Counted from the stretch's first letter, positions 10,486 to 23,277 are shown. The stretch is DNA of 64,000 bases from Ligustrum vulgare (GCA_963555705.1 OY743181.1:29640513-29704512); one strand, 5' to 3'. The notes: generated by a model from the letters alone, not told the origin. Numbers and translations: made by a program.

Positions 10486-11022
10486 CTGCATGTGACGACC
10501 CGAATTCTCGACCATTCGAGTGCCACTAAAAGTGACTCATATCATATTATCGAGACTTAAATAGAAATGTAAAATTATTCAAAAGAATAATTAGAATCCC
10601 ATAATTTTATTTGTGAATAAAAATAGAACATAATTTTCTTACATAAAGTTCAACATAATTATCTCATCAATCTTAACCACTTTTGCCACTTCCATGTTGA
10701 CCGCCTCGAACCTTCAATTATCTGAAAATGGTAAATATCGTGGAGTGAGATTTATAAAATCTCAGTAAGTATACCAAGCATAAATTTTCTTTTGAAAGCA
10801 TATGGATCATTTTCATCATAACATAGGATAGGATCGAAATACTCATAAACATAGGGAGACACAAGAATTTTACCGAACTTAAATGGCAAGAATTCTTATG
10901 TGTAGCGCTACTAAACTCCGGTCCCCTTAGCATAATCATAAACATATCATATGGAACCCATAACAATCTTGTGAGATTGATTTCATAGCAATGATCCAAA
11001 CATTTTCATAAAAACATAAGAT

Positions 11023-11600
11023 ATACTTACTTTTCATAAAAACATAAGGTGTATTTACCTTTCATAAAAACATACTTACTTTTCATAAAAACATAAGATA
11101 TACTTACTTGTCATAAAAACATACTTACTTTTCATAAAAACATAAGGTGTATTTACCTTTCATAAAAACATACTTACTTTTCATAAAAACATAAGATATA
11201 CTTACTTGTCATAAAAACATACTTACTTTTCATAAAAACATAAGGTGTATTTACCTTTCATAAAAACATACTTACTTTTCATAAAAACATAAGATATACT
11301 TACTTGTCATAAAAACATACTTACTTTTCATAAAAACATAAGGTGTATTTACCTTTCATAAAAACATACTTACTTTTCATAAAAACATAAGATATACTTA
11401 CTTGTCATAAAAACATACTTACTTTTCATAAAAACATAAGGTGTATTTACCTTTCATAAAAACATACTTACTTTTCATAAAAACATAAGATATACTTACT
11501 TGTCATAAAAACATACTTACTTTTCATAAAAACATAAGGTGTATTTACCTTTCATAAAAACATACTTACTTTTCATAAAAACATAAGATATACTTACCTT
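11023..11600 (-). repeat. Tandem array (~98-bp higher-order unit) inside solo LTR
   Basis: Repeats of 'ttttcataaaaacataag' with alternating short spacers ('atatacttacttg', 'gtgtatttacct'), organised as a unit of roughly 98 bp repeated about six times. The same array is in the LTRs at 44140-44880 and 50860-51600. Confidence 0.9.
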
Positions 11601-11817
11601 TTAAAAGATTAAAATGAAGTGTAGTAGTAAATGGACCAAAACTTTCTTGACCACCTTGAATTTCTCTTACTTGTGGATTTTGTCAAGAGATTGGAAATAA
11701 GTGTATATGTGTAGAGTTGTGTGTAAAAGAGATGGGTTTAAATAGATGTATAAAGTTGGCATATTGTAAACATAATCATTCAATTCTATTAATTTTAACA
11801 CATCCTTTTCTTAAAGT

Positions 11818-12280
11818 AAAGCACCATTCATATACTTTTCCATATTTATACAAATATTATGCTCTTCATGATTACATATAATGGAGTCTTATCAACCATT
11901 CATATACTTTTCCATATTTATACAAATATTATGCTCTTCATGATTACATATAATGGAGTCTTATCAACCATTCATATACTTTTCCATATTTATACAAATA
12001 TTATGCTCTTCATGATTACATATAATGGAATCTTATCAACCATTCATATACTTTTCCATATTTATACAAATATTATGCTCTTCATGATTACATATAATGG
12101 AGTCTATAATTCATTCATATACTTTTCCATATTTATACAAATATTATGCTCTTCATGATTACATATAATGGAGTATATAATTCATTCATATACTTTTCCA
12201 TATTTATACAAATATTATGCTCTTCATGATTACATATAATGGAGTATATAATTCATTCATATACTTTTCCATATTTATTA
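11818..12280 (-). repeat. Tandem array (~70-80-bp unit) inside solo LTR
   Basis: Six or so copies of a unit containing 'cattcatatacttttccata' and 'attatgctcttcatgattac'. The full-length LTRs at 43600-43910 and 50325-50630 have fewer copies, so the array has changed copy number between insertions. Confidence 0.9.
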
Positions 12281-12613
12281 AATTAAGATTCTCATAATTA
12301 TTATATATAATGGAACCTCTCATGCTTGCATATATTTTCTTAATTTCAATAATAAAAATAATTTTTGTATAAATAAATATTGGGATAACATTGAATTAAG
12401 TACTTGGACTTAATATACTTTAAATCAAGAGAATGGAGATATTTTTAGAAATTCGGAATTTAATTTAAAATCGAACGATCTCGATTATTTCTTGACTTGG
12501 CTATACGAATACGTCGTGGCGTTAACTTAATAAAAATGGGTGAAATAGTAGCGACACGATTTTCTATTAAAATAATTATTAATCGCGTAAAAATTCTTGG
12601 TCGCTACACTGCA

Positions 12614-13797
12614 AGTAAGTAAACTTCCCCTACCCTTCATAGAAGTTAAATGTAAATGTAAAATGTGAAAATGACTATTTGCAACTTACTTGCTTTGATG
12701 AATTTCATTTACTTTATGAAAGTATATGTCATTGAGAAGAATGTTCAAGCATGCATGTTATCATGTCATTGCATCATCAAGCATGCATTGACATCGAAAT
12801 TGGGAAGTCAAACATTTTTAAATGAAAGAAATGTGTCAAGGTGCAAGTTTGTTCAAAAGTTATGTATCCCAAGTTTTTAAGAAAGAATGAGTGTACTTTT
12901 AGTTCATGAAAGATGCGAGTGGGAAATGGGGAGCGGGGGACCGGCGTACCCGAATTAAGTCGCTTTGCGACGGAATGTTCGACCGTTTTATGGTGGACTG
13001 TTAAACTGCTTTGTGGTGGGAAAGTGAATGTTAAACCGCTTTGCGGTGAAAATGTGAATGTTAATCTGGTTTCAAATAAGAATTGCCCACTGTTATCTGA
13101 TTGACTAGAAGATACACTAAGAGAGCTCACGATGGAAATGTTAAATAAAAGTTTTGAAATGTTAAGTGAAAGTCTGAAAAGTTTTGAAAGTTCTGGAAAG
13201 TAAAGTAAATGGGGATACATATTTCGAATTTTAAAGCACTTCATGTCATAAGTATGCATTACATGCATAGAATTTACTTACGGAGCTTTAGCTCACCCCA
13301 ATCCCTCCCCAATATTTCAGGTGATGAAAGTTAGGTGATCCGAGGAGAGCACTTGGCGACTGACTCAGACAGTACTCCAAATTTTATTTCTTCTAAGAAT
13401 GAATGAAGGGTTTTTCCACAGATTAATTCATTGGTTATAAATTTTATTTGATAAATTCTTTTGATTGGTTTATATCATGTTTCATGAGTTTATAAATGTT
13501 CACTTGAAGGTATTATTGTTGAGGAGTTTGGGTAGTAATGTTGAAGTTAAATTTTGGAATTATGGTTGGATGTTGAATGTTGAATTTGAATGAGTTGAGA
13601 ATTGTATATGTATTGTAGGTATGATGTCCCTCTATAGGTTGGTTATGTCCAATTTATAGAGGAAACTCTGCCTAAATTTCTGTGAAATTTTATAATAGAT
13701 AAATAAAAATTTTAATGTTTAAATGATTTATTTTCGCATATAACGTGAATGAAAGTTAAAACGCCTAGGTTTAAGATTTTAAACTTGGGGTGTTACA
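12614..13797 (+). repeat. 3' part of an old Gypsy-type LTR ending TGTTACA
   Basis: Ends 'ttggggtgttaca', the usual end of Gypsy LTRs. It contains the 'ggtgatgaaa...gatccgagg' region typical of Tekay/Del LTRs near 13320. No gene is supported. Confidence 0.4.
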
Positions 13798-13960
13798 GTA
13801 TTAGTCCCGTGTATACTGCAATCCTACATGCAACCGAAAGGAATAAGGGAAGGTTGGTGATCCATGGTGAAAAAATTGTATATATCTCACCAACTTAATT
13901 TTAAGTGATGGCATATTAGTAGTTTTCTAGTTGTTAAAGATTTCGTTTTAACTACTTTAA

Positions 13961-13978
13961 AACTTGTTTGGTAATGGG

Positions 13979-14011
<33 letters not shown>

Positions 14012-14141
14012 TAGTTTTTTTTTATGGATGTGTGATTTCAAAATGTGTGAAAAGTCAAAAATTGTGAGCTTGACTAAGAATAAATGGTTGAGATTGAATT
14101 TGAAAATTTGTGGTAAAAATTTTACCTTTACCAAACAAGCT
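13961..14141. mobile_element. Small inverted-repeat element (MITE)
   Basis: ACTTGTTTGGTAA at the left and TTTACCAAACAAGC at the right are inverted ends about 180 bp apart, enclosing a 30-base T run (13981-14010). No reading frame of its own. The ends resemble those of widespread plant MITEs; the superfamily is not assigned. Confidence 0.5.
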
Positions 14142-15000
14142 CTTAGGTTTTTGGTTACAAAACGGATTTGAGGGTCTAGCTTCTTTAAAACGAATATAGT
14201 CAATTTCCTTCAAACATAGACTTGACAAAAACTGGTTTTCTACCATTTTTTCTTTATTCCCTTCCCAACATTAGCATGAAATAGGGCTGTGTGGGTGGTT
14301 GAAGTCTTGCCTGCTTAAGCATTCACTCCTCTTTTGTATTTATAGTATTTTTGCCCTGTGAATTTCTCTCCCATTTACGAAAAGTACTTGGATTACTAAT
14401 TGGTGGAATACTGGGAACTCTGATTTTTTTTGAGTCTCCGGTGACGCTTATACGAAACTAGGTGAAGCCTTTCCTCTCCTGAGAACATTGAAGCTGTTGC
14501 CGTAGAGTGGCTCACAGGCGAGACACAGGAGGAAGAACGGCCGGAAATAGAAACTGATTTCTTGAATCAGTGATTTATTTTTCTGCTGCAAATCTTATCA
14601 AACCTTAACAATACAGAAGTGTTCAATAGTTGCTTCGGTGCTTAAAATTTTATACGTAATGGGGACACCAACGCCAATAAAGTTTTGAGGCGTGCTGTTC
14701 AAGGCTCTCATAATAAGCAAGGACGTCACATTTATGCTCAATTTAATGAATTGATAAAGCGGACCCATCATTAGCAAACATCACGCCATACAAGTGATTA
14801 TTAGCAAAATCTCTTAAGATCCATCATCTTTTGGTGCCTCAAATTTTTTTTTTTTTTTGATCGAAAAAAAGGTGTAGCCCACACCCTGAGGGCCCGAACC
14901 GCCAATGCCGTGTGAAACTCTTTATTGCTACTTATACATTAAAAGTTAAAACCAACTCAAATATGACCCCCAGGTAACATCTCTCTCTGACTAGTTCTAC
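14142..15000. other. Unassigned region with a possible short coding remnant
   Basis: Plus-strand 14471-14567 can be read as an acidic C-terminal stretch ending '...ETDFLNQ' and a stop, with coding-like composition and a possible splice acceptor before it. I cannot assign a family. 14825-14930 (T-run followed by 'gatcgaaaaaaaggtgtagccc') looks like a retroposon tail. The rest has no recognisable content. Confidence 0.25.
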
Positions 15001-15008
15001 GTAGTAAT

Positions 15009-15911
15009 TAGAGGTATTAAGACGGACGGGCCGATCAGACTCGTGAAAATTGGTCCCGGATCGACCCGGGACCACAGGCCGACCCGTGAGGACGGTTTAT
15101 GGGTCAAGAAGTTGTGAACCGCGGGTTTGCGGGTCAAACCTTCGTGGGCAGAGGTTAACCCACTGGCCCGTTAAAAAAAAAAAAAAACTGTTTTTATTAA
15201 ATATGTTAACATTGAAAATCTCCCTTCTTATACAAGCTCTAATACAATTTAGCATTTCATTGTTATTTGTTTATGTTTTATTTAAATTTGCAGACGGACG
15301 GGCCGATCAGACTCGTGAAAATCGGTCCCGGATCGACCCGGGACCACAGGCCGACCCGTGAGGACGGTTTACGGGTCAAGAAGTTGTGAACCGCGGGTTT
15401 GCGGGTCAAACCTTCGTGGGCAGAGGTTAACCCACTGGCCCGTTAAAAAAAAAAAAAAAACTGTTTTTATTAAATATGTTAACATTGAAAATCTCCCTTC
15501 TTATACAAGCTCTAATACAATTTAGCATTTCATTGTTATTTGTTTATGTTTTATTTAAATTTGCAAATTTAGAAATAATTCATATAACATAAAATAAATT
15601 TTAAATTCTATGTAAATATTTTATGATATAAATATGAATTTATCATTTTAATTATTTTCTATTTAGAAACTTGACAAAAAATTGCTATAAATATGAAAAA
15701 AAATCTATATTTTTATTCATACGGGTCAAATCAGAACGAACTGCGACCCGTATGGGCAAGCGGGTAGGCCTGGGTTATAGTTCGAAATTTGTGGGTTGAC
15801 CCGGAATCGACCTGTAGCCCGCAACGGACGGGCTCTGTTTCAAGCGGGTTGTCACCGAGAATTTATATTGGCGGGTCGACCCGATCCGGACAACCTGGAT
15901 TGACACCTCTA
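15009..15911. mobile_element. hAT-type non-autonomous DNA transposon
   Basis: Inverted ends TAGAGGTATTAA and TTGACACCTCTA are flanked by 8-bp duplications that match at six of eight positions (GTAGTAAT, ATAGTACT), the length made by hAT transposases. The GC-rich subterminal repeats ('gggtcgacccg' type) are also typical. No transposase reading frame. It contains an internal tandem duplication. Confidence 0.75.
15021..15565. repeat. 272-bp tandem duplication inside the hAT element
   Basis: 15021-15292 and 15293-15565 are almost identical, differing at a few positions and in the length of one A run. Each starts with the subterminal 'gacggacgggccgatcagac'. Confidence 0.95.
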
Positions 15912-15968
15912 ATAGTACTTGATGATGATAATTTCAAGTTAAGTCTTCTTACTTGAATCAGTAACGTC

Positions 15969-16040
<72 letters not shown>
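15969..16040. repeat. (TTA)n microsatellite
   Basis: About 72 bp of TTA trinucleotide repeats without visible interruption. Confidence 0.98.
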
Positions 16041-16041
<1 letters not shown>

Positions 16042-16049
16042 CAGTTTAT

Positions 16050-16235
16050 ATTATACTATACATCAAAAGCTTCGATATAAGTATAATCTTGTTATATAAC
16101 TTTTATTATTTTAAAAGTTACTTATTTTTAGTGTTAAATTTCTTAATTATTTGTAAAATAAGTAATTTTTAAAATAACAAAAATTATATATCAAGATTAT
16201 ACTCATATCGAAGCTCTTGATGAACAAAATAATAT
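16050..16235. mobile_element. Fold-back element with a ~75-bp stem
   Basis: The left arm ('catcaaaagcttcgatataa') is matched by the right arm ('atatcgaagctcttgatg') read on the other strand. Pairing continues through 'agtataatcttg' and 'aaaagttacttattt' to a short loop near 16140. A transcript would form a long imperfect hairpin. Confidence 0.75.
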
Positions 16236-16598
16236 AGACAAAAAAATTTCACATTTATATCAATATTATAAATGTATATTTTTACCCTCACAAAAAGAGG
16301 GTCACCGCAACCCTCTTTTACGAAGGTGAACAAATTCACTCTTGAGATATGTGTGAACAAATTCACTCTTGAGATATGTTTAGAGATTCAGTGCAGGTCA
16401 CTAGTGATTATATCTCAGCTGTAGTTTGGTTGTCAAGAGAACATAGTGAGCATAAAAAAATAGAAAGAAACTTTTGGGTAAAATTCACATTAAGAACTCT
16501 AATACATGTTAATGGAAGATCTTAGAATTAAATTACTTGTACAAACTAGTGTATTAATAGTTAATACTCATATTGAGGTGGGGTCCATACACAATATT

Positions 16599-16835
16599 TT
16601 ATTCTTGGTCTGGTCTCTCTTGTATGAGGGTTAGTACACTAGTTTGTACTTTGTTTGTACAAGTAGCAAAGTTGTCTATCTTATGATCATGACCAAACTC
16701 CTGAAATATTTCATGTCTTAAGTTCATTACCAGATCTTTTTTTCTTGAACCTGCTCTTCTTGTTTCCTTCACTAATGGAGCAAAAATATTCTCTCTACTT
16801 AATAGCATGTCCTAACCTACTAATTTCATCAGCAA
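16599..16835 (-). pseudogene. Unrecognised coding-like fragment, split by the Tekay element
   Basis: A minus-strand frame here (containing 'RKKDLVMNLRHEIFQEFG') and a second frame upstream of it read well. The upstream frame continues across the insertion to 36393-36440 on the far side ('KKLCDSQLLIADEISRLGH' spans the target site). The composition suggests an old host exon disrupted by the insertion at TAAGT. There is a stop just upstream of 16808 and a long T run at 36450. I do not recognise the family. 16236-16598 is unassigned. Confidence 0.25.
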
Positions 16836-17961
16836 TAAGTTGTAACGCCCCGAGTTTCGTGAAACCCGAAACGCTACTTCGTCTCTCTTTAAAATATATA
16901 TTTAACAAATATTGCGAAAATAAATGAATTTTAAGAAAATCCAAACATCACATTCATTTGAAAATTTCAACGGAACTCACATTTAAATAAATTCACTTGA
17001 GAAACATTCCATAAAATTCCAAAACTCAGATAAATAAACAAGTTCTAAAAATCTCAACTTTCAAAATAATTTAAAAATAAATGTTTGCCATCATTGCCCA
17101 TCATTCGCCACCGCTTCCGATCTCTGCAATTGTTGTTAAAAACGGAGTGAGCATTTCAAAAGAAATATTCAGTAGACTCGCGCACAATAATCATTTAACA
17201 TTATAAATTAAAACACATAATCATGATATTCAAGTCTCAGGTGTCTAACGATCACCAGTATTCTCATGAACATACAAGTTCAAGTCTCGGGTGTCTAACG
17301 ATCACCAGTATTCTCATGAACATACAAGTTCAAGTCTCATGCATTTAAGCAAGTAAATTCTCGTAACATAGTTTCATGCTCAGAAAGCAAGGAATTCTCA
17401 TGAACACAATCATACATGCTAAACTTATAATTCAAATAATTATTGATGCGCACTTTTTGAAAAACGTAAATTTGTAGATAAGAGTCTACCTTAAATTTAA
17501 CGAGTGTGGTTGAGCGGGAATGACTTCAATCTTTCAAATCCCCGTACGCTTCGTCTAGCATAACTTAAAATAATAAGTCCAATTTAATACTTTAAAAACT
17601 GATTTGAAAGTTCGGAGACTAAAATGAATACTTTGAAAGTGGAGGGACTAAAATGAATGCTTTTGAAAGTTGAGGGACTAAAATGAATACTTTTGAAATT
17701 TGAGGGACTAAAATGTAAACTTTGAAAGTTGAGGGACTTAAATGTAAAATTTTCAAAACTTTGGGTTGAAGCTTAAAAATGGATATTAAATTGTGGGGAT
17801 TGAAATAATTGATTTTTAAAATGAAGGGACTGATTAAAACTATTTTAAAAACTAAAGGGACTGAAATGGTTAATTTTAAAACAAAAAGGACTGAATTATA
17901 TAACTTTAAAACTTAGGGACTAAAGTGTAAATTCTCAAAAATCAAAATATTAAAACTGAAA

Positions 17962-18099
<138 letters not shown>

Positions 18100-18120
18100 A
18101 ACACAGAGAAGAGAGGTGCG

Positions 18121-18315
18121 GCGATGGAAAATCGCCCCTCGTTCCGGCGATTTGCCGGTGAAACGCCTCGGTCGAGCGGCGGCGGTCAGGGTAGCAGTGG
18201 GGTGGTGGCTGGAGGAAGATATTTGGGTGGTTTCCGAGACCAAATCGAGGCATGGAGGTCACGGTTTCCGGCGATAATCTCCGGTGAAATGGCTCGACAG
18301 TGGAGGTAAGTATAT
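18121..18315 (+). other. GC-rich exon-like block inside the Tekay LTR
   Basis: An open 61-codon frame (18124-18309) begins 'MENRPSFR' and ends at a good splice-donor sequence, GGAG/GTAAGTAT. It is antisense to the element. The same block is at 34941-35150, with a few changes including a short insertion. It could be captured gene sequence or simply the LTR's own GC-rich part. No family is recognised. Confidence 0.35.
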
Positions 18316-19476
18316 GGGTTTATTTGATTCTTGGGTTTTTTGGTTTGATTTGGGGTTGATTTTGATGTGGATTCGAGATTGGCAGTGGAGGTGGCGGTGG
18401 ATTTAGGCGAGAGTTGGAAGGTAGAGATGGGGTAGGGAATGCTTCTTGGGGGCGGTGTGATTTTTGGTAGAGGCGACCGTGGTTGCAGGCGGCGGTGTAG
18501 TGGTGATGACGGTGGTGTGGTTGGGTTCTACTCGAGGAGGTGGTTGCTTGATTCTGGTGTCTGGCTTGCAGTGAACTTGGGGTTGGCCGACTATGGATAC
18601 TGTTTTGGTGATGCAGATGATTGGCATGGTTTTGATGGTGATAATGATTCGATTTTTAGTAGTGAAGATGGTGCTTGATTCTTGGTTGGTTGAAATTGGT
18701 AGTGAGGATGGTCGTGACATGGCTGAAGGTCGGCAAACTGGTGGTGAAAGTGGCTGATGTTGACTTCTGGTTTGGTGGATTGATGATAATGGTTATGGTG
18801 GAAGGCAGTAGGCAGTAGGCAGTAGTGGTGATGCTCGGTTGAGCGGAGGTTGTAGGTGGAGGCTCGGGTTTTGGCGAGTTACAGTCGAATATGGCTTTGC
18901 CTTGTGTTTCCACGTTTGGGAATGGTTATGGATGAATTTGTGTTTGAAATAGAGATGTTATAATGATGGAATGATGGAGGAAAAAGGGAAAGGGAAATTG
19001 ATTAGTGGAAGACATCATAATTTGTTTGATATGGAAATGATGATGGGAAATTAGGTAGAATTAGTTAGGTATAATTTTGATTAGGATAAATAACTAAAAT
19101 TGGACTAACTTCGATTTGGCAATGGAATTAAAATTGATATATATATTGGACTGAAAATAAATTTGAGAATAAATAAATTTTGAGATAAAATTGGATTTCA
19201 TATTTGGATTTAAAATAATTTAATAAGAAAATTGAGATATTTTTAATAAATTTGGAATTTAAAATGATTTTGAAAATAATACTTTGAATAAATAATTAAA
19301 ATAATATAATTTTAGAAATTTGGAATTTAAATTTAAAATCGAACGAACTCTATATTTCTCGACTTGGCTAGACGAACGCGTCGTGAAGTTAACGAAAAAA
19401 TGGGTGAGATAGCAGCGGCACGATTTTCTAAATTTTAAAATAATTATTAAATGCATAAAAATTATTGGTCGCTACA

Positions 19477-19500
19477 ACCTTACTCCCTTAAAATAATTTC
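19477..19500 (-). other. Polypurine tract of Tekay element
   Basis: Minus strand reads 'gacgaaattattttaaggg' followed by 'agtaaggt' and the LTR start TGTAGCGACC. This is the usual end of Tekay-type Gypsy interiors. Confidence 0.8.
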
Positions 19501-19925
19501 GTCCCTGAAATTAAATTTACTCGATCTATGATTTCTGGATACTTGGCTAGGATCTCCTCTTTTTTTTTTTTTTTTTTTTTTTTCCAAGTAGCCTCATCAC
19601 TATTGTGTCTACCCCACTGGACTTTGATTAAAGAAATCTCTTTGTTTCTTAAGACATTGACTTTTCTCTCTACTATGCACATAGGTGCCTCTTCATAAGT
19701 CAAATCTTTCTGGACTGCCAGAGACTGATAATTCACCACGTGATATGGATCATGAACATACTTTCTCAATAGGAAAACATGAAAGACATTGTGAACAACT
19801 GCAAGTTCTGGTGGCGAAGTCAAACAATAAGCCACATTACCTACTTCTCTAGCATTTCAAATGGTCCGATGAAATGAGGCCTTAAATTCCCTCTCTTGCC
19901 AACACGAAAAATACCTTTCATAGGA
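19488..19925 (-). pseudogene. C-terminal integrase/chromodomain remnant of Tekay pol
   Basis: The minus-strand frame includes 'VFHVFLLRKYVHDPYHV' and 'DLTYEEAP', then a chromodomain-like 'ISLIKVQWGRHNSDEATW' interrupted by a Lys run that comes from a T-tract expansion. A further piece in another frame at 19855-19925 reads 'GIFRVGKRGNLRPHFIGPF'. These are the conserved end of integrase and the chromodomain of chromoviruses. RT, RNase H and the integrase core are missing. Confidence 0.8.
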
Positions 19926-21681
19926 TCTATACTAATATCGAAACCACAAAATATTCATTGACCCAAATGCTTAAACTAAAATCAAGAAGATTGATGAAGA
20001 ATAAATACTTATGATCCAAAATATAAAAGCGCGATATCAATTCCAAAATATTGAGTACAAAATCCAAACTTGGCAGAATCTTTCTGAAAAGATTTACAAA
20101 CGAAATCATTTCTAAACTCGATTGAAACTTCCTTTAAATATTGGAGAATTTAAACTTAAATCCTTTAATCCATACTTTTAAATCATGCATCAAGTACTTG
20201 GTGTCACACACTCATTCTAGCTGAGGGCTAAGATACTAACTTAAAGTAGCATCATAAGGATCAGATATGATATTCTCAAACCTAAGAAACTTCATTAATT
20301 TCCCAATCTGAAGTTCAAGATTCAATTTTTCATGTTCTCCCAAAACTTCAATTCATGTCACACTATGAACAATACTCTGATTAAGTCTATAACCATTGAA
20401 TAAGACTTCTGTGAATCATATAGGATTCCTCATCAAGTTTGCTTAACCCAAAGATACAATCCCATTATAAGTAAAAGTCACACAAATGATCTTCTTAGGT
20501 TTTCCATTATTGTAGCAAAATACTTTACTCACATCAAAAGTACAACCGATAATAAGTAATCGAAACTGCATCACCAAAACTTTAAATAAACCCATATATT
20601 ATGACTCAAAATGAAAATTCTCAATCATATGTAATATTTCACCATAATGCAATAAACCATCAAAATAAGATCAATTAACTCAATATTCACACGATTCTTC
20701 ACGGGACAACCATAACATCTATTAACCGTCTAGTCACCATATTCTGTAGTAATCGTATCTCATGCCGCTTATCATTGCATCATATGACCTCAATATAATC
20801 CTCTCAATCTCTCTAAGATTACAATATAATAACCATCATATCTATCACATGAACCTTATACGTCAATATGCTCACTAAGATTATATATCAATCTCTCAAC
20901 TTCAATAAATCTTGGATTCTGCCATATGTCACTCTTTCTACACACTACTCCGTAATAAGTCATCACTGTGAAGTCTGATCCCATTTTCCATCAATTCTAT
21001 CCACAAGAACAATTACATAAAATTTTATTTCTTATTTTCGAACCACGATACCATTAGTAACAATTTCCAAAATTTCAAGGTATGATCTTATCATAAACTT
21101 TCCTCCGATCAGAAGCATTACTTCTGCAATACTTGTACAAATCTAGGACCTGATAAAGTTTCTTTCATCAATGAAAACTTAATGTACATCAGTGAATCAT
21201 TCACATTACGAGGAAACCCTGATTCATTTCCATGACTGTGACTCATCTTTCTTCGAATTCTACTTAGAACCAAATATAGCATAACTTATTCATGAAAAAT
21301 CAACTTATTTCATAATCTCAACACATCATCACCTTCAGTTCTTGCCATAAGAAAAATCACATTATTTCTTATAATTATCTCTTGTACCTTTTGTATTCAA
21401 ATGACCATATGACCATCATCATTTTCTCACAAAATCCCAAACATTCAATCACATGTCCCCAATTTCTCATTATAATAAATCTCTACTCCTTTAAGGGCAT
21501 CTCACTATAAAATACTTCCAATATATCTCATTCATGATAACTAACTTTTCCAAATAATCATATTACTTGTAAATAACCAAATCTTTAATACATCATCTAC
21601 CAGATCAACTTCTAAAATAAATCAACAGTATTATCACCTACCATCATAATTTATAATATTCTCCAATATCAATGATCATTC
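19926..21681 (-). other. Decayed Tekay interior
   Basis: AT-rich, with stops in all frames and no recognisable domain. It probably represents eroded pol. Athila inserted at CATAC (21682-21686). Confidence 0.5.
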
Positions 21682-21686
21682 CATAC

Positions 21687-23275
21687 TGATAAGTGTGTTT
21701 TACACACTTATTTAGTTCCTAAATTATGACAAATTGAGTAAATATCTACTTATAAATTGCGTTTATCTTGTACAATTAGGTACAAACTCAATTGGAAAGA
21801 AAATGGACAAGATTGGAGAGAAATTGAGCTTAAAGAGGAGCACATTTGACGTTCACGGACCAAATTGAAAGAAATCAAAATGTTGAGGACTCAATTGCAA
21901 CATCCCAAAAAGTTGAGGACCAAGGTCTACTACTCAAATTCAAGGATAAAACCACAAGAGAAAGCAAAATGATTGCTTAATTTATGAATTTGAGTGAAAA
22001 TGGATCAATCGCATACAAAACATGAAGTTTGGGACCAAAGTGCACAAGTGCCAAATGTTGAGGACTTGGGCTGCAAAATAAAAGTTGAGGGACTTGGAAA
22101 CATTTTAAAATCTGTTTTATCACTTTTCCACAGATTTTTGTGCTTGGACACATCAATTAAGAGAAAAATAGAGTTTGGGGACTATTTTGCTCAACTTCCA
22201 AACCTCAAGGACCAAGGATGCAATTTTCGGAACTTCCACTTGATGAAACCTGAATTGGACAGCAGCTGGGTCATTCTGTCTTCTTCTTCTTCTTCTTTTC
22301 CCAGCAGCTGCCGTTTTCTTCTTGTTCTTCCTTTTTCTTTTCTTTTTTCTTTTCTTTTCTTTGTCTTTTCTTTTTCTTTTCTTTTACCTACTCGATAAAT
22401 CTTAGGGAACAAATCAAGAGCAAGGAGAATATATCTAAAGTGATGAAATAATTAGGGAAATCATAGTCAAGCTTCAAAAAGGGTTTTATCTTTAACTTTG
22501 TATTTTCTCCATTATTTTGTCAAACTTGCAATGTATTGTTATAAATATTCTCATTTGTATCATTTATATAACATGGGCTAATTAATTGTGTTGGGATTTA
22601 TGGTAGTAATTTAACCTAGTTTGGATTAGTTTTAATATTTTCTATTTGATGATTAAATGCTTATTTCATGTGTATTTGTTATTGAGATTATTCCATGTGT
22701 TTGATTGATCACCAAATATATGTTTTGTGGAGTGTATGATAATCGAGAGATATTGTGCATTTTAGACCAAATAATAAATGCTCTAGGTTCTTGTTAAGGA
22801 TAGAGATATACCTTAAACACTAGATGATCCATTGACCTATTTTCACAAAGAGTTAATGCAATCGATTGGGCTTTAATCGACATAGAGATATAGTAGGTTA
22901 AACCAATTGATTAGGGTTAATCTCACTCGAGAGAGGTAATTGACTAAACTTGGAAAATCGGGTCTAACATGGTAAATGAGTAATTTGTTAATTTGCATGT
23001 TGAGAAATTAATTAGGCGACGGTTAAATGAAACCATGAATCCCAACCACATTTTCCCCCAAGACTTTCAAGTATTTTCATATTTCCATCTTTAGTAGACT
23101 CTTAGTTATTTTCCAAAATCCATCTTTAATTGTGTGTTTTATTTGTTAAGATTAAATTAACTAAAGTGTAATTGAGTATACATTCCTCGTGAGATCGACA
23201 ACCCGGACTCTAAAAAGTCCACTTTATTACATGTACGCGACACGTGCACTTGCGGTACACTATTTTGAGCGAACA
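21687..23275 (+). repeat. Athila 5' LTR
   Basis: 1589 bp, starts TGATAAGTGTG and ends GAGCGAACA. Confidence 0.93.
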
Positions 23276-23277
23276 AG

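Larger units (their letters stand above)
10491..12608 (-). mobile_element. Solo LTR of the young Gypsy family (same family as 43269-52128)
   Basis: Begins TGTGACGACCCGAA and ends TGGTCGCTACA. This is the reverse complement of the 2139-bp LTRs at 43269-45407 and 49990-52128. It is flanked by the duplication CTGCA (10486-10490 and 12609-12613). No interior or partner LTR is present, so it is the product of LTR-LTR recombination. Length is 2118 bp. It carries the same two internal tandem arrays. Confidence 0.9.

Noticed and set aside
10718..10999. 93-residue frame present three times (also 44899-45180 and 51620-51901)
   Set aside because: It is part of the LTR of one family, so recurrence is due to the repeat. 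No domain, and the frame is not otherwise favoured.
11023..11600. Regular array considered as a CRISPR-like array
   Set aside because: The genome is a plant, the 'spacers' are themselves repeated, and the array lies inside an LTR.
11859..12158. Repetitive 99-residue frame (MLFMITYNGVLSTIHILFHI-type repeats)
   Set aside because: Product of the tandem array in the solo LTR whose unit happens to keep frame; no conservation as protein.
12777..13268. 163-residue minus-strand frame
   Set aside because: Lies in an old Gypsy LTR; low-complexity, no domain, and opposite to the LTR's reading direction.
21994..22398. 134-residue frame in the Athila LTR, with a 157-residue twin at 30971-31444
   Set aside because: LTR sequence on both sides; Phe/Ser-rich tail from a CTT-rich tract; no domain.
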